Assembly: GCA_000697355.1 (NCBI GenBank)
Contig: JNEN01000762.1
Span: 62,001-126,000 of the forward strand
Reading direction: 5' to 3'
From: Syncephalastrum monosporum B8922
Taxonomy: Eukaryota; Mucoromycota; Mucoromycetes; Mucorales; Syncephalastraceae
Length of the DNA: 64,000 nucleotides
Shown here: positions 36,904-47,316 of the stretch, piece after piece
Position numbering within the stretch: position 1 is the first letter of the stretch
How the letters are laid out: each line of letters opens with the position of its first letter
Translations under genes and position numbers: made by a program
Notes under the pieces: generated by a model
Told to the model about the DNA's origin: nothing
What the model saw: only the letters and a program-made list of their open reading frames with translations
Databases searched by the model: none

Positions 36904-38068
36904 TTATTCTTTCTTGCGGTATGAGGTACGCGCATCGGCTTGTGCGGGCGGGGATACTAGAGAGACAGGGGACACGTGAGACGGTCAGTCTTATTTAAAC
37001 GTTATACAATCGGGTTTACCTAGCATGTCGCAAATATTGACATGGGGTGGACGGGACGCGGTAAAGGTGACCAATTCAGCTGTTTATAGTACTACAGGAT
37101 TAGCCAAGAAAGAAAGAAAAAAGCACGTCTTCTTTAAAACGATTACCGATATCCTGTCCGACGAGAGGCTCGAGGCCCTTGTAGACGTCATCTGCCTTGG
37201 CCTTATCGCCACGGAAACGGACGGTGGAGAACTCGGTGTTGACCAGGCCCGGGTTAATTTGGCTCACCCGGATGGGCGTGTCCATCAACTCATACGTCAG
37301 CGCTTTGGTGATGGCATCCACCGCGTGCTTTGAGGCTAACATGCGGCGACGTAGACATGATGAGACGCTGTCTTTTTGGCATCCCCGTTGTCCTTGTCAA
37401 TTCTTACCGCAGTAGATGCTGCCGCCCGGATAGCTCTGTTTTCCAGCGACCGAGCCAATGTTGATGATATGGCCTTGTTTGCGCTGGATCATGGCTGGTA
37501 AAAGTGCTTGGGTCAAGAAGACGAGGCCCTTGACGTTGGTGTCAAACATCGTATCGTACGCGTCCTCGGATACGTCCTTCAGGTGCTCCATGCCTATGAC
37601 GAGGCCTGCATTATTCACGAGCACGTCAATATCTTTGATGGGCAGATCCGCGAGTGACGCGTCAATGGCCTTTTTAGTGCGCACGTCGAGGGAAAGCGTG
37701 TGGATATCGACCGGGTGATCGCGGTGGATCTCGTTCTTGAGCTCCTGCAGCCGGTCCAGCCGCCGGGCGGCGAGGATCTGTTTTTGACAGAGAAAGAGAA
37801 CAGGGTGAGTGCTTGATCCGCAATGAAGACCAGGAAGAGACACGTACGAGGTTGGATCCTTCCTTGGCGAACTCGCGTGCACACGCAGCACCGATACCCG
37901 ACGACGCGCCTGTGCTGGTGAATACGAGAGGGGTCAGTACAGACGCATGGTGGGGTGCTTCGCAGCATGTTTTAAGTACATGAAGACGTTTTTGTTTTGT
38001 AGACGTGTGGAATAGAAACGGGCGAGAGGAACGCGAGCCAGGCGCGGTGCGAGGGAGCGGATGAACAT
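36904..38068 (-). CDS. Short-chain dehydrogenase/reductase (YdfG/Ymr226c-like)
   Basis: Six exons (38068-37980, 37914-37848, 37777-37408, 37335-37147, 37079-37020, 36956-36904) give 275 aa. Classical SDR motifs: VFITGASSGIGAACAREFAK (TGxxxGIG cofactor loop), ILAARRLDRLQELK (the Arg after the second strand favours NADP), DVLVNNAGLVIG (NNAG), INIGSVAGK with the catalytic Ser, YCASKHAVDAI (YxxxK) and INPGLVNTEFS. The C-terminal FTASRPPHVNICDML is typical of the YdfG/Ymr226c group, NADP-dependent 3-hydroxy acid dehydrogenases. Unlike those enzymes it begins with an Arg-rich, acid-poor extension (MFIRSLAPRLARVPLARFYS), a likely mitochondrial presequence. Substrate unknown. Head to head with PEX14. 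Confidence 0.85.
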
Positions 38069-38306
38069 GCTGAGTGGACTGTGTGTTGTAGGCGCGGGAA
38101 AAGAAAAAAGAAAAAAAAAAAGACAGAGTGTGGGACAATTTAGGGTTGTCGAATATAGCGTAGATACCGCATTTGGGATCATGTGTGTTTTGTCATGGAG
38201 TGAATGCGGGGTTTGGGTCGTTTGTCATCGCCAATCTCGTCGTTTCTGCTGACTTAAATTATCCACTCTCTCTCCACTCGCCTCTGCTCTTCTTCACAAA
38301 TACCCC
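38069..38306. promoter_or_regulatory. Divergent promoter shared by the SDR gene and PEX14
   Basis: 238 bp between the two start codons. It has A-rich runs on the plus strand near 38100-38120 (C/T-rich leader for the SDR gene) and a C/T-rich stretch at 38268-38300 leading into PEX14. Co-regulation is possible but not shown. Confidence 0.5.
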
Positions 38307-39611
38307 ATGCGTGAGGATCTCATCCAATCTGCCGTGTCCTTCTTGGCCGACCCCAAGGTCCAGTCTGCCCCGCTTGCCAAGAAGGTCTCCTTTCTGGAAT
38401 CCAAAGGCATGACCTCCGAGGAGATCAACGAGGCCATGTCTCGTGCCAACGGTACGTCCTCTTCGTCTGCCACCGCCACAACCGCTGCCGCACCCGGTCT
38501 GGCTCCTCAGGCCGCGCCAGGAGGTCAAATGGTTGTACAGCCTCCTCCCGTCCCGCAGAGACCCTCCTATGACTGGCGTGATATCTTCATTGCCGCTGTC
38601 CTGGCCGGTGGTGTGGGTTATGGCGTCTGGACATTGGCCAAGGTAAGACCCAGAGACACTTCACAGGAAGAAAAGGGAAAAGAAAGTACTCATTCTCATA
38701 TGATACATAGCGGGTCTTTGGTCCATGGTTCAAGGTGCCTACTTCGCAAGAACTCGAGGAAGACAAGGAAAAGCTCGATGCCCAATTCCAAGCAGGTGAA
38801 GTCTTGCATTTTTTAATTGACGTCTCAGACATGTGAATGTCTAACATTTTTCGTTAGTGGAGGACTCACTCAAGGAAATAAAGGACCAGACAAACGATGC
38901 ACTGGCCAAGGTTTCCTCTCAATCTGACAAGGTCGACGAGTCCCTCGCCAGTCTCGAAGGCGTCCTCAAGGACCTCAGACAGGGCGATGCTCTTCGTGAT
39001 GACGAATTCAAAAATGTCAAGGCTGATGTGGATTCGCTCAAAGAACTCGTACCCAAGGTTAGTGCATGGGAAGTGGGGAAAAGAGGGTCCGTCGCTCATG
39101 ATGGGATCAATAGATGTTGGACCGTAACAAGGAAAGCCAGAGTGCTGTCCTGAATGATCTGCAGAACGAGATCAAGTCGCTCAAGTCGCTCTTGCTCGCC
39201 CGCCGTCCCACCACGCCCGGCTCGTCCCTGCTTGATCAACCTCAGCAGCAACAGCAGCAGCAGTCGGCTTCTACGGATGCGGCTACTGCTACTCCTGCTG
39301 GCGCCTCCGCTTCCTTCTCGCCCGCTACGCCTGCTGGTATGTCTCCCCGGTTAGCCTCGGCTCTCAACTCGAACAACCGCGCCGGCATTCCTGCTTGGCA
39401 GATGGCGGCAGCCAACAAGCCCTCTCCTGCCAGCGGCTCTTCTACCTCTGCTACTAATAATGCTGCCACTACTACTGCTACTACGTCCTCCTCGTCCTCC
39501 TCGTCTTCATCCTCGCCCTCCACCGCCGCCGCACCTGCTTCTTCCTCCGCCCCTGCCACCAACGGCAACTCCACTACTACTACCCCCGCCGAAGAGTCTT
39601 CTGCCAAATAA
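38307..39611 (+). CDS. PEX14: Peroxin 14, peroxisomal import docking protein
   Basis: Four exons (38307-38642, 38711-38795, 38858-39057, 39114-39611) give 372 aa. Pex14 docks the cargo receptors Pex5/Pex7 at the peroxisomal membrane and forms the import pore with Pex5. The N-terminal domain that binds WxxxF motifs is evident (MREDLIQSAVSFLADPKVQS, then KKVSFLESKGMTSEEINEAM). Next are an A/P/Q-rich linker, a membrane helix (DIFIAAVLAGGVGYGVWTLA, ~92-111), a coiled coil (~128-225) and a Q-, A-, S/T-rich tail. The tail is encoded by short trinucleotide runs (CAG, ACT, TCC) and probably varies in length between strains. Confidence 0.92.
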
Positions 39612-39831
39612 AAGCATTACGCTGTCTGTATGTACAATACTTCTCGACTGTATGCATATCTGAGTGGGATATACATATATGTGTGTGTGCGTGTGGCTTA
39701 CCTTTTCCGTGCATATCATGCGAATTTGTGACCTACGCCTATCTGTCTACCCTCTTTTTTTTTAACAAGTTATAGTACCATGCCAAAGTAAGCGAGCGAG
39801 TCTTTGCATGTTCAGCTCTTTTTTGACAGGA

Positions 39832-40478
39832 ATGACTAGATTACGGTGTCAAGGCTGCTCAGAAAAGGTGAAGCGAAGCGACACGGAGAGTCACGGGAAG
39901 AAGTGCCGTGCCTCGTTCACTTGCCTGGGCTGCAAGGAAACTGTCACTGCTGGACACAAGCACTGCTCAATGAAGAATGAAAAGGTGAGTGCCACGGAAT
40001 GCGTCTCTCGAGCCATGGCAAATAAACGACTGATCGTGAATGGTAGGCGCCTCATGAAGATACCGCACCCGTACAGAAACCATTGTCTATCGTGGACCAG
40101 CTGCAGCAACAGCAAAAGACCAAGGATAAAAACCCATCGCCATCCTCTGATAACAAACCGCTATCTATTATCGACCAACTTAAACAGAAAAAAGAGGCGG
40201 GCCAAGACACTTCTAGCAAGCCATTGTCCATTATAGATCAGCTCAAACAAAAGGAAAGCACGAGTCAGAGCACGCCCTCCAGACCGTTGTCCGTTGTCGA
40301 ACAGCTCGAACAAAAGAAAAAGCAGCCGCTGCACAAAGCAGCTCCTTTGATCGATACCCCGTCTCCTGACACCACGCCGGAGAAGCACCTGGAAAAGAAG
40401 CACAGTAAGCGGAAGCACGACCGGACTGAGAAGCACGAGGAATCCCGATCCACCGCTTCCAAACGCACACGCCGATAG
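39832..40478 (+). CDS. LYAR-type C2HC zinc-finger protein with four PLSIxxQL repeats
   Basis: Two exons (39832-39984, 40047-40478) give 194 aa. The first zinc finger is C-x2-C-x11-H-x3-C (CQGCSEKVKRSDTESHGKKC), the exact spacing of LYAR-family nucleolar proteins; a second, shorter cluster follows (CLGCKETVTAGHKHC). The rest is disordered and carries four near-identical motifs: KPLSIVDQL (residues ~62-70), KPLSIIDQL (~88-96), KPLSIIDQL (~109-117) and RPLSVVEQL (~130-138). A basic K/R/H-rich tail (KKHSKRKHDRTEKH ... KRTRR) looks like a nuclear or nucleolar signal. LYAR proteins act in ribosome biogenesis; whether this one does is inference. ATG 39832 was chosen because a possible ATG at 39780 does not splice in frame. 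Confidence 0.7.
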
Positions 40479-41116
40479 ACCTTATGCAAACATTGTAACA
40501 AGTATAAAGAAAAAAGTACACGCTTCTCAGCTGATACCCTGCCAGTGTCTTCATCTTCATCAGAGGCCTACATTTCATGCTCCATCATAGCTTCTCGTGT
40601 GTACAGTATCTAGTAACATCTGATAACCAAGGCATCAGGACGAAGAATAAGAGCATTCCGCTTAATATGCATCCCAAAGCTCTGCTATAGTAGACATCGA
40701 AAACCGTCAACTTTGCCCTTTTCCTAATTTCATTGTCTCCTTCTCTATCTCTTTCTCTGTTGTTTTGAGCCCTTGTGTGATAAACTGGAGATGATGGCTC
40801 ATTTCAGAGGCGGTTCCCGTGAAACCAACCGTACCTGGAACTAGCTGACACGCAAACCAAATCAAAGCAAACAATGCGAGGATGCAATAAATTTACTTAT
40901 AGCTATATACAATTATACAGAGAGAAGCAACATGCTCCTCAAGCGCTGGGGTCTCAGTGACGACGAGCGCCAAACAAATCATGCAGTCGTCCCAAGACGT
41001 GCTCTCGCACTCGCTGGTTGCTTGTTGCAATGCTTTGCCCAGCCAAGGACGCCAACTCGCCGAAATCCAAACTTGTTCCGAGGACATCTGACCTTGTTAC
41101 CAGAACGTTCATTGTC
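40479..41116. other. Intergenic, no gene seen
   Basis: Downstream of the LYAR-type gene and leading into repeat copy B. Short ORFs only; no motif, RNA or repeat boundary is clear. Confidence 0.45.
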
Positions 41117-41500
41117 TTACTTCCAATTTTCAGCTTGGCGCTTCATGCCGCTGCCGTCGGATTCCTCGTGGACTCCTACCGAGAGGGCCTTGTAGACGGA
41201 GTGGGACGGCGTGGGCAAAGACTTGAGGTTGGTCTCGCCGTGGAGGTCGATGGACTTTGACCGTCCATACGGCTCTGCCACCAGCACCAGTACCACCTGG
41301 TCGTCGACGATCAAGGACCCCGTGTGTAGCCTCGCAACCGCATGGAGGAGAGACGGGTGGGCACAGAACTCGGAGTTCATGGCAGCCAAGACCTCTTCGG
41401 TTGGCTCCACATACCTCCTGCCTTTCTCCAACAGCGCAGGCATGCACGACTTGCCGATGGAGCTTTCCATGAAGCGTCCGACGAACAGGACCAGAAACCA
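41117..41500 (-). pseudogene. Degenerate ORFs at the left end of repeat copy B
   Basis: A minus-strand ORF starts MESSIGKSCMPALLEKGRRY followed by VEPTEEVLAAMNSEF. It aligns with the end of the copy A ORF (MESSVRKSSMSELFEKGGEY, VEPNRRE). Beyond that shared block the two diverge; copy B continues VVLVLVAEPYGRSKSIDLHG to a stop at 41117. The reverse-transcriptase scrap of copy A is absent, and the shared block is joined directly to the conserved exon instead. Function not recognised. Confidence 0.5.
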
Positions 41501-42260
41501 TAAATCATTGCTCCGTTAACGTAATACGACTTCCGTAAGTCGCTGAAGCAGACTCCATAAGGGAGCGAACATTTCTCATCCCATCTTGCAATGCTGATCT
41601 AAGGTATGCACAAATAAGCTAAATGAACATAAATGGCATGATTTTCCTTACCGAACCTAGCACGGCAAGCTCGGGAATCTTACCGAGAAGACGATGCCTT
41701 CATTCCAAGCATAGTTACTGACAATATCACAAGTGCGATGCTGACGTAAGGAACACAGGGCTTCCGCACAAAAGTCATGGTCGGTAATGAAAGATAACTT
41801 GCTTTTTGAATAAGATTCTGAGATGTGACTCCTGTGCTGTGCGTGTTCTCGTCTTTTATGACTACGAAACGTTGACTGAGTAAAACTTATGCCGCAGGAT
41901 CAAGTTGTGAGTCCGACTTACAGCTTTCTTGAAAGTGCACACCAGTCCGTACCAGTATCTATTGCCGTCGCCACGCCTTGTATTCGATGCGCAAGACTAC
42001 CAAGCAGGCCTTTGCATCCATATGCAAACCGATACAAGGAGTGTGCCGCAGCCGCCAACGTCAAGGAGGTCGGTCAGTGGAAGCGCGCCTTCGCTCTCCA
42101 CAGGCATGAGCAGGAGTCTGCAATGAGACAATGTGTTTGTTCTTGTTGCTCGAGAGGATTGCAGTCTTTTGGCATTGACAACAACAGCCGCCCGGAAGAC
42201 ACTTCGGCTGGTGTGAACCTGAGACTACTACAGACAATGCAGCAATTTCTACGGGTGGTG
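41396..42260 (-). repeat. Repeat family copy B
   Basis: Matches copy A from about 25857-25935 plus 26265-27000 and again near 27215-27250. On the minus strand the same exons can be read: DHDFCAEALCSLRQHRT and NYAWNEGIVFS, then (after the intron) ISIARWDEKCSLPYGVCFSD with YYVNGAMIYGFW. A one-base loss near 41675 shifts the frame just after EGIVFS relative to copy A, so copy B is broken. The intron between the two exons is conserved in both, meaning duplication happened at DNA level and not through a spliced RNA. Confidence 0.65.
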
Positions 42261-42664
42261 GCTTCTAGACTGGCCCGTCCCGCCCACAACCAGCAGCACC
42301 AGTTCCATGGTCCGCGCTCGAGCGCGGTCGCTCCGGACTCCGTCACCACTCTCAAGTATGCAGAGAACGAGCATGATTACTGAGGCCGTTTAAAGCGGAA
42401 GGCGATGGCGACCGGTTATAGGTAGCTTTGGAAAGAAATTCATGATTTGAGAAAGTATATTTGACCTGATGAATTTTTTTTCTTTGGCAGGGTTACTCCT
42501 TTGAAGACTCCAGACAAGGTGGAACAACTCTCCTGGACCGCACGCCGCCCGAAACCACCATCATGAGCGCCGAAGACCTGGCGCTTTCTAGGCAAGCCGC
42601 AAAGGCCAGATGAGTTGGACGATATGTTACGCCTCCGGATCCGCCGAAGGATGCTTTCAAAGCT

Positions 42665-43486
42665 ATGCCAACAACAGCAGCTTGGAAAATCCCTAGAACC
42701 ACGACGTATGTGCGAAAGCCTTGTATTTCTTACACATCAGTATACTTTGCATCAGTGCCCCTGTCAATCTTGAGATTGGAGGACAGATTCCGGTGTCCCA
42801 TTGTGGGCTGTTTAGGCAGCTACTCTTCTGTGCAAACTTTCAAGAAGCATGCGGAACAGCACAAAGAGATAACTGGCATCACCATTGCTGAGGTGCAGGC
42901 GGAACCCAAGTCTACCACCAAAAGACAGGCAGACCATGTGCAAGAGTTCACATTCATGCAAGGTTGCCAGAAAGCGTTGAAGCTCGATAACTCGAGACGC
43001 GCATCACAGGCAGCCTCTCTGTTCGACTGCGAACCTCTTGCCCTGAGCCTGTCTCACAGGTCGATGGACAGTCCGCAGAGCATACACGGGCTATTGCATG
43101 TCGATGACATTAAAAACATGCAAGCAAAGGTACCGCTCGACGCAGAAACCTTCGACAAGGTCGCTCCTCGGCGACACGAACTTTTTTTCCTGGTGCAAGA
43201 AGTGCAAGTTTTCTTGGATGCAATGCACCGTATGCCCCTCCACGCACAATGTCATCCTCGAGACACTTGGTGTCAGGCTTCGGCGAAAGCCAGCACTTTT
43301 TTGCCTTCCCGTGCCGGACACGAGGAGTTCGTCTCCGAGCTGATGATGCCGACCACAGTGTTCACGCTTTGCAACACGCCGCACCATGAAGGATACGGTG
43401 CATCCGCACGAAAAAAGAAAAGAAGATTAAATAGACGAATATATTGGTATGTTTTTGTGAAGACAAACATTTACAGGATATTGTAA
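42665..43486 (+). pseudogene. Zinc-finger ORF in the repeat block (possible gene or relic)
   Basis: A 273-aa plus-strand ORF, with an upstream exon-like piece at 42490-42613 (SAEDLALSRQAAKAR). It contains one C2H2 finger, C-x4-C-x12-H-x3-H (CPIVGCLGSYSSVQTFKKHA), a basic/charged linker, then SIHGLLHVDDIKNMQAKVPL. The last piece is related to a stretch in copy A that is encoded on the opposite strand. After ~43180 an alternative frame (SWCKKCKFSWMQCTVC) looks as plausible as the ORF frame, suggesting a frameshift or unrecognised intron. Possibly the DNA-binding protein of the repeat family. Confidence 0.4.
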
Positions 43487-44385
43487 CTCTACCGCGACCA
43501 AATTGGTTTCCTTGTTCCAATAAACTCTTTTGGTCTTGTCGTGTGAGCGGTCGACTCATATCGCTATGAACTCTGAGGATCTTGAATGCCGCCGCTTGAG
43601 AATGGTTTCTCCCAAGAGTTTAAAGCGTTCATCAGAAGGAGTCAAGACGTTGCTCCACAAAACTAGAGTGTTGTATACTTCATTGAACAACTGCAATGAC
43701 GCAGACTTTTCATCTATATTTTGAGCCTAAATCATACCCAACAAAGACTTCATACATGGTTTTTTTCAGGACACGCATACTACATGTGTAGTTTTTGATA
43801 AACAGCGAGTTACTAGCATTACACGCCATAATGCGCGTGTAGCTGTACATACATACACAGCAAATGCAATCAAAGCAGACGCATACTACTGGGAAACCAT
43901 CCCCGGTACGAGTGAGCCATATAGCCTTGCACATCAATTCCCCTACAAGAAATGACGAAGAACGAGCAGTGTTAAAAGTGTATGTAACCGCTCTATAGCC
44001 GCGGTCTTATGTAGCTGCAGTAGTAGTAGGATGACGCGGGGATGAGGACGGCCCACAAATCAATAAGCTCAGCAACGACATCTTTTTCTTTGACAATCCC
44101 AGCCAAAATACAGCCAAGGTGATGAAAACATAACAAAGGCCAAAAAGAAAGAAATACAGAAAGAGTTTCTCCCCTGTGTATAACAAAATGTAAATAAAAA
44201 ATATGGGGGAAACGCGTGTTCGCATTTTGGGGGCCGGGTTGTGGTGGTTGTGACTGGAGGCTTCATTGATTTCAGTCAGTCATTACATTGGAGCGCCGCT
44301 TGAGAGCGAGAGAAACAGTTCGATTTCTGCTTCTACCAAAGTGCAAACAAAAACCCTCCTTCTTTTCTCTTGCAACTTTCACATC
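43487..44385. other. Intergenic, no gene seen
   Basis: Short ORFs only. From about 44280 the sequence looks like promoter and leader for the 4E-T-like gene, with a C/T-rich stretch at 44353-44380. Confidence 0.45.
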
Positions 44386-45469
44386 ATGTCTGATCGCGAC
44401 AACAAAGAAGACAATGCGCCATCGCCACCACAGTCACCTAAAAACAATAACTCATCACCTGTCACTCGCTACTCTGCAGAGACTCTCTTGCGCCTGCGGG
44501 ACAGTCCTCTCGTAGAAAAACCGCCATCCATGCCTCCTCTTGCCACTTGGTTTGGGTAATTGAACACTCTCAATCGACACACCATCCTCCCGCCCGGTTC
44601 ATTCCTGAAGAATGCCGGGGACCGTGGCTGTCAATCCGTTACAACCAAGGCTAAACAGACTTTATTATGCATCCTAGGGATGATTCGGATACGCCTATCC
44701 CGAACAGTATATTAAACGGCTCTAGGTCCATAGGTAAGTGCCATAGAACCGCACGGGTGCCTGTTCGCCAAACTCATGTTGCCATAGAACCGCCCGTAGA
44801 TAAGAGTCACATCCTCCTTGCCCCGAACAAGTCCATCTTTTCCAATCCAGCCTTCAAACGAGATAACGACTCGAAATCTTCCATGCGTCACCGTCATGTA
44901 AACAGTGCTCCATTTCCTTCATTCTCTACTTTTTTACCCACGCACTCGTCTAACAAGGCCTCTTTTTCTCCTTCTCGACAGAACGACGACCGGACGCGAG
45001 ACTACCGCATGAAAACATCCCTGAATGGCGACAAGGGCATGCGAGACCGCAACAATGACCGCCGGCATACCAACAGCAATAACAGCAGCAACACGACCAT
45101 GACGGGCTCAAGGCACCGCAGCTCTTCACCCAACATGACGCGAGAACGCATCCACGAAAAGCGACGCGAGAGTATGGGTCTCGAGAAGGCGTATGCTTTT
45201 GAGCTGACTTTTCCTTTCGTTCAGACCTTCGCGACCGATCTAACCACCATCAGAGATACGATCGGTCACCGGAGAAGATCCCCGAATGGATGGACTACTC
45301 CCCCGAGGACGCAAAGCCTGCCAAGGAACAGCCCCTCGATGCCAATGATCTTGAAGCTTGGAAGTCCGGCTTGAAACAAAAAGAAAAGGAAAATGCAAAA
45401 GGTCTGATAAGAACAAAACGGCGGGAGGAAGAAAAGGAGAAAAAAGAAAACAGAGAAACTCATATGCGA

Positions 45470-45501
<32 letters not shown>

Positions 45502-47125
45502 GTAGATAATATCAAGACCGACCTCGACCAGCTCCTCGGCATCAAGTCAATGGACATCCAAGATCGCACAAGCAAACCTTCCACGGCCGAAAAGCCGACG
45601 GCGGCAGTACCAGGGGGAGGTGTCGACCTGTTTTCGACGCCCCTTTTCCCTTCGACGGCGTCGCCGAGCACGCGACGCGAGCAGCAAGGCTCCCGCTTTG
45701 CCAAATTCTTTTCCCAGCGGGACGAGGACGCGCGGAAACAGGAGCCCCCGTCCGAGTCGCAGCCGCGCTCGATCAGCGTCAACGACTTGTTTGGTAACAA
45801 GCGGATGATGGCGCCACCCACCACCAGCGATCATTCCATGCAACGACCCGAGAGTTCGCCGAGCGTGCACATGCTGTCCGAAGAAGAGGTGCTCAAGTCG
45901 CTCGGAGCCAAGCCATCCGAGCGCGGCCCGGAAGCGACGCCGCAGGATGCGGTTGGCTTTGACAAGGTGCTGCAGATCCTGTCGCAGCCCAAACCGGCCT
46001 CACCCTACCCGATGCGGATGGACGTCAAGGATCTGCCCGGGGAGCAGAACGCTCCGCCCGGTGTGGTGAGGGAAGGCAAGGATCTTGAAGCTCTCTTGAC
46101 GGGTCAGATCCAGCCCAGACCCGAAGCAGCAGGAACGACAGCTGTGACAGACCAGCCAGACCACCGGCACCACCCGCACTATCCGCATTATCCGCACCAG
46201 CACCCACACCAGCATCTCGTGTCCCAGCCGTCGCCTGTCGAAAAGGAAGCGCCCAAGGAGGAGAAACCCGAGACGCCATCGCAGAAGCCCAAGCTTGCGC
46301 ACAGCCGCTTCGCAGGCAACCTGCCGACGTCGGTGTTGCGCCAGATGAGCGCCAAGCAGTCGGGCAGCAAGTCGCCTTCGCTCGCGTCGACCAAATCCTT
46401 GGGCGCGCGGTCGCTCGGCAGCGGCTCCTCACCTGTTGCGTCCGCGCACGCGTCGCCTTCGAGCAGTGTCACCAAGACACCGACCGGCGGACACACTCCT
46501 CAGCAACAGCAGCAGCAGCCACCTCCGCCTGGGCCTCAGCAGCCGCAACAGCCTTCGCCGGGGTATCCGTTCCCACCCAACTTCCCGCAACACTCGCCCT
46601 CTTCCTCCCAGCAGCACCAGCAGCAACAGCAACAGCATCGCCTGCCTGGCTCATCGCCTTCGTACCCGCTGCACCCAAACCCGCACCTATCACCGATGGA
46701 TATGCGTGCTGCTCCGATGCCGATGGCGATGCATACCCCGATGGCGGGCGGTTCGGCCGCAGCGGCGGGGATGCCTATGATACCACCTGGAATGTCGTAC
46801 CGAAACCAACAGGACTTCCTTCCGCCGCATATGATGCAGCCCATGCCGCCCCCGATGCCTGGACCCGGCGGCATGATGCCACCTCCGCCCGGAGCGATGC
46901 CGCACCCGCACCCGCACCATCCGATGCAGGGCCAGGCCATGCAGTACCCGCCCGTCCGCGACATGATGCCCCCGCAAGAACCGTTTCTGCCGCCACACAT
47001 GATGGGCAATGGTAAACAAAAAGAAGAAAAGATGGTTTCTCAGGGCGTGCGCTAACAAGGGAGAATGATTGGTAGGCATGCCGCCTCACGTGTTTGCAAA
47101 GAACCAAGGTTGGGACCGTCGCTAA
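44386..47125 (+). CDS. eIF4E-binding protein, 4E-T-like
   Basis: About six exons (44386-44555, 44678-44733, 44788-45171, 45225-~45394, ~45454-47011, 47076-47125), near 795 aa. Residues 28-38 (RYSAETLLRLR) hold the canonical eIF4E-binding motif Y-x4-L-hydrophobic. Next comes an S/N/R-rich region, then RYDRSPEKIPEWM with DLEAWKSGLKQKE, resembling conserved blocks of metazoan 4E-T. The long tail is Q/P/H/M-rich (repeated MP, PPPG and HP runs) and ends MPPHVFAKNQGWDRR. 4E-T-type proteins repress translation and link eIF4E to mRNA decay in P-bodies. The junction near 45395-45453 is the weakest: phase demands a change of frame there, and a GC-AG intron is the best fit. Retaining the 54-nt intron 44734-44787 would keep the frame open. 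Confidence 0.7.
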
Positions 47126-47316
47126 ATATGTGTGCGTACGCGCGCGCGCGTGTAGGATCCATGGCGTGTATGTGCGTAAGCGGAATAAATAAAAGAAAAA
47201 GAAACAGAAACAGAAACAGAGAAAAGAAAGAAAAGAGAAAGAGGACATGGTAAAGAAGTGTCAATATGAGTGTATGTATGTACGCATGTGTATCTGTGTA
47301 TGTGTGTGGCATGTCA
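47126..47316. other. Convergent 3' flanks with (CG)n and (TG)n stretches
   Basis: Between the 4E-T-like stop and the EFM4 stop. Holds ACGCGCGCGCG at about 47139-47150 and TGTATG-type repeats at 47265-47310. Alternating purine-pyrimidine runs of this sort can adopt Z-DNA; no gene. Confidence 0.5.

Noticed and set aside
45290..45505. ORF ending in a run of nine or ten histidines
   Set aside because: It is the (CAT)n repeat read in the wrong frame. The downstream 4E-T-like frame reads the same repeat as serine. Not a tag or a metal-binding protein.
47139..47150. (CG)n tracts near 47140 and 48240 as CpG islands or origins
   Set aside because: Only about 12 nt each. Interesting as potential Z-DNA but no evidence for a regulatory or replication role.
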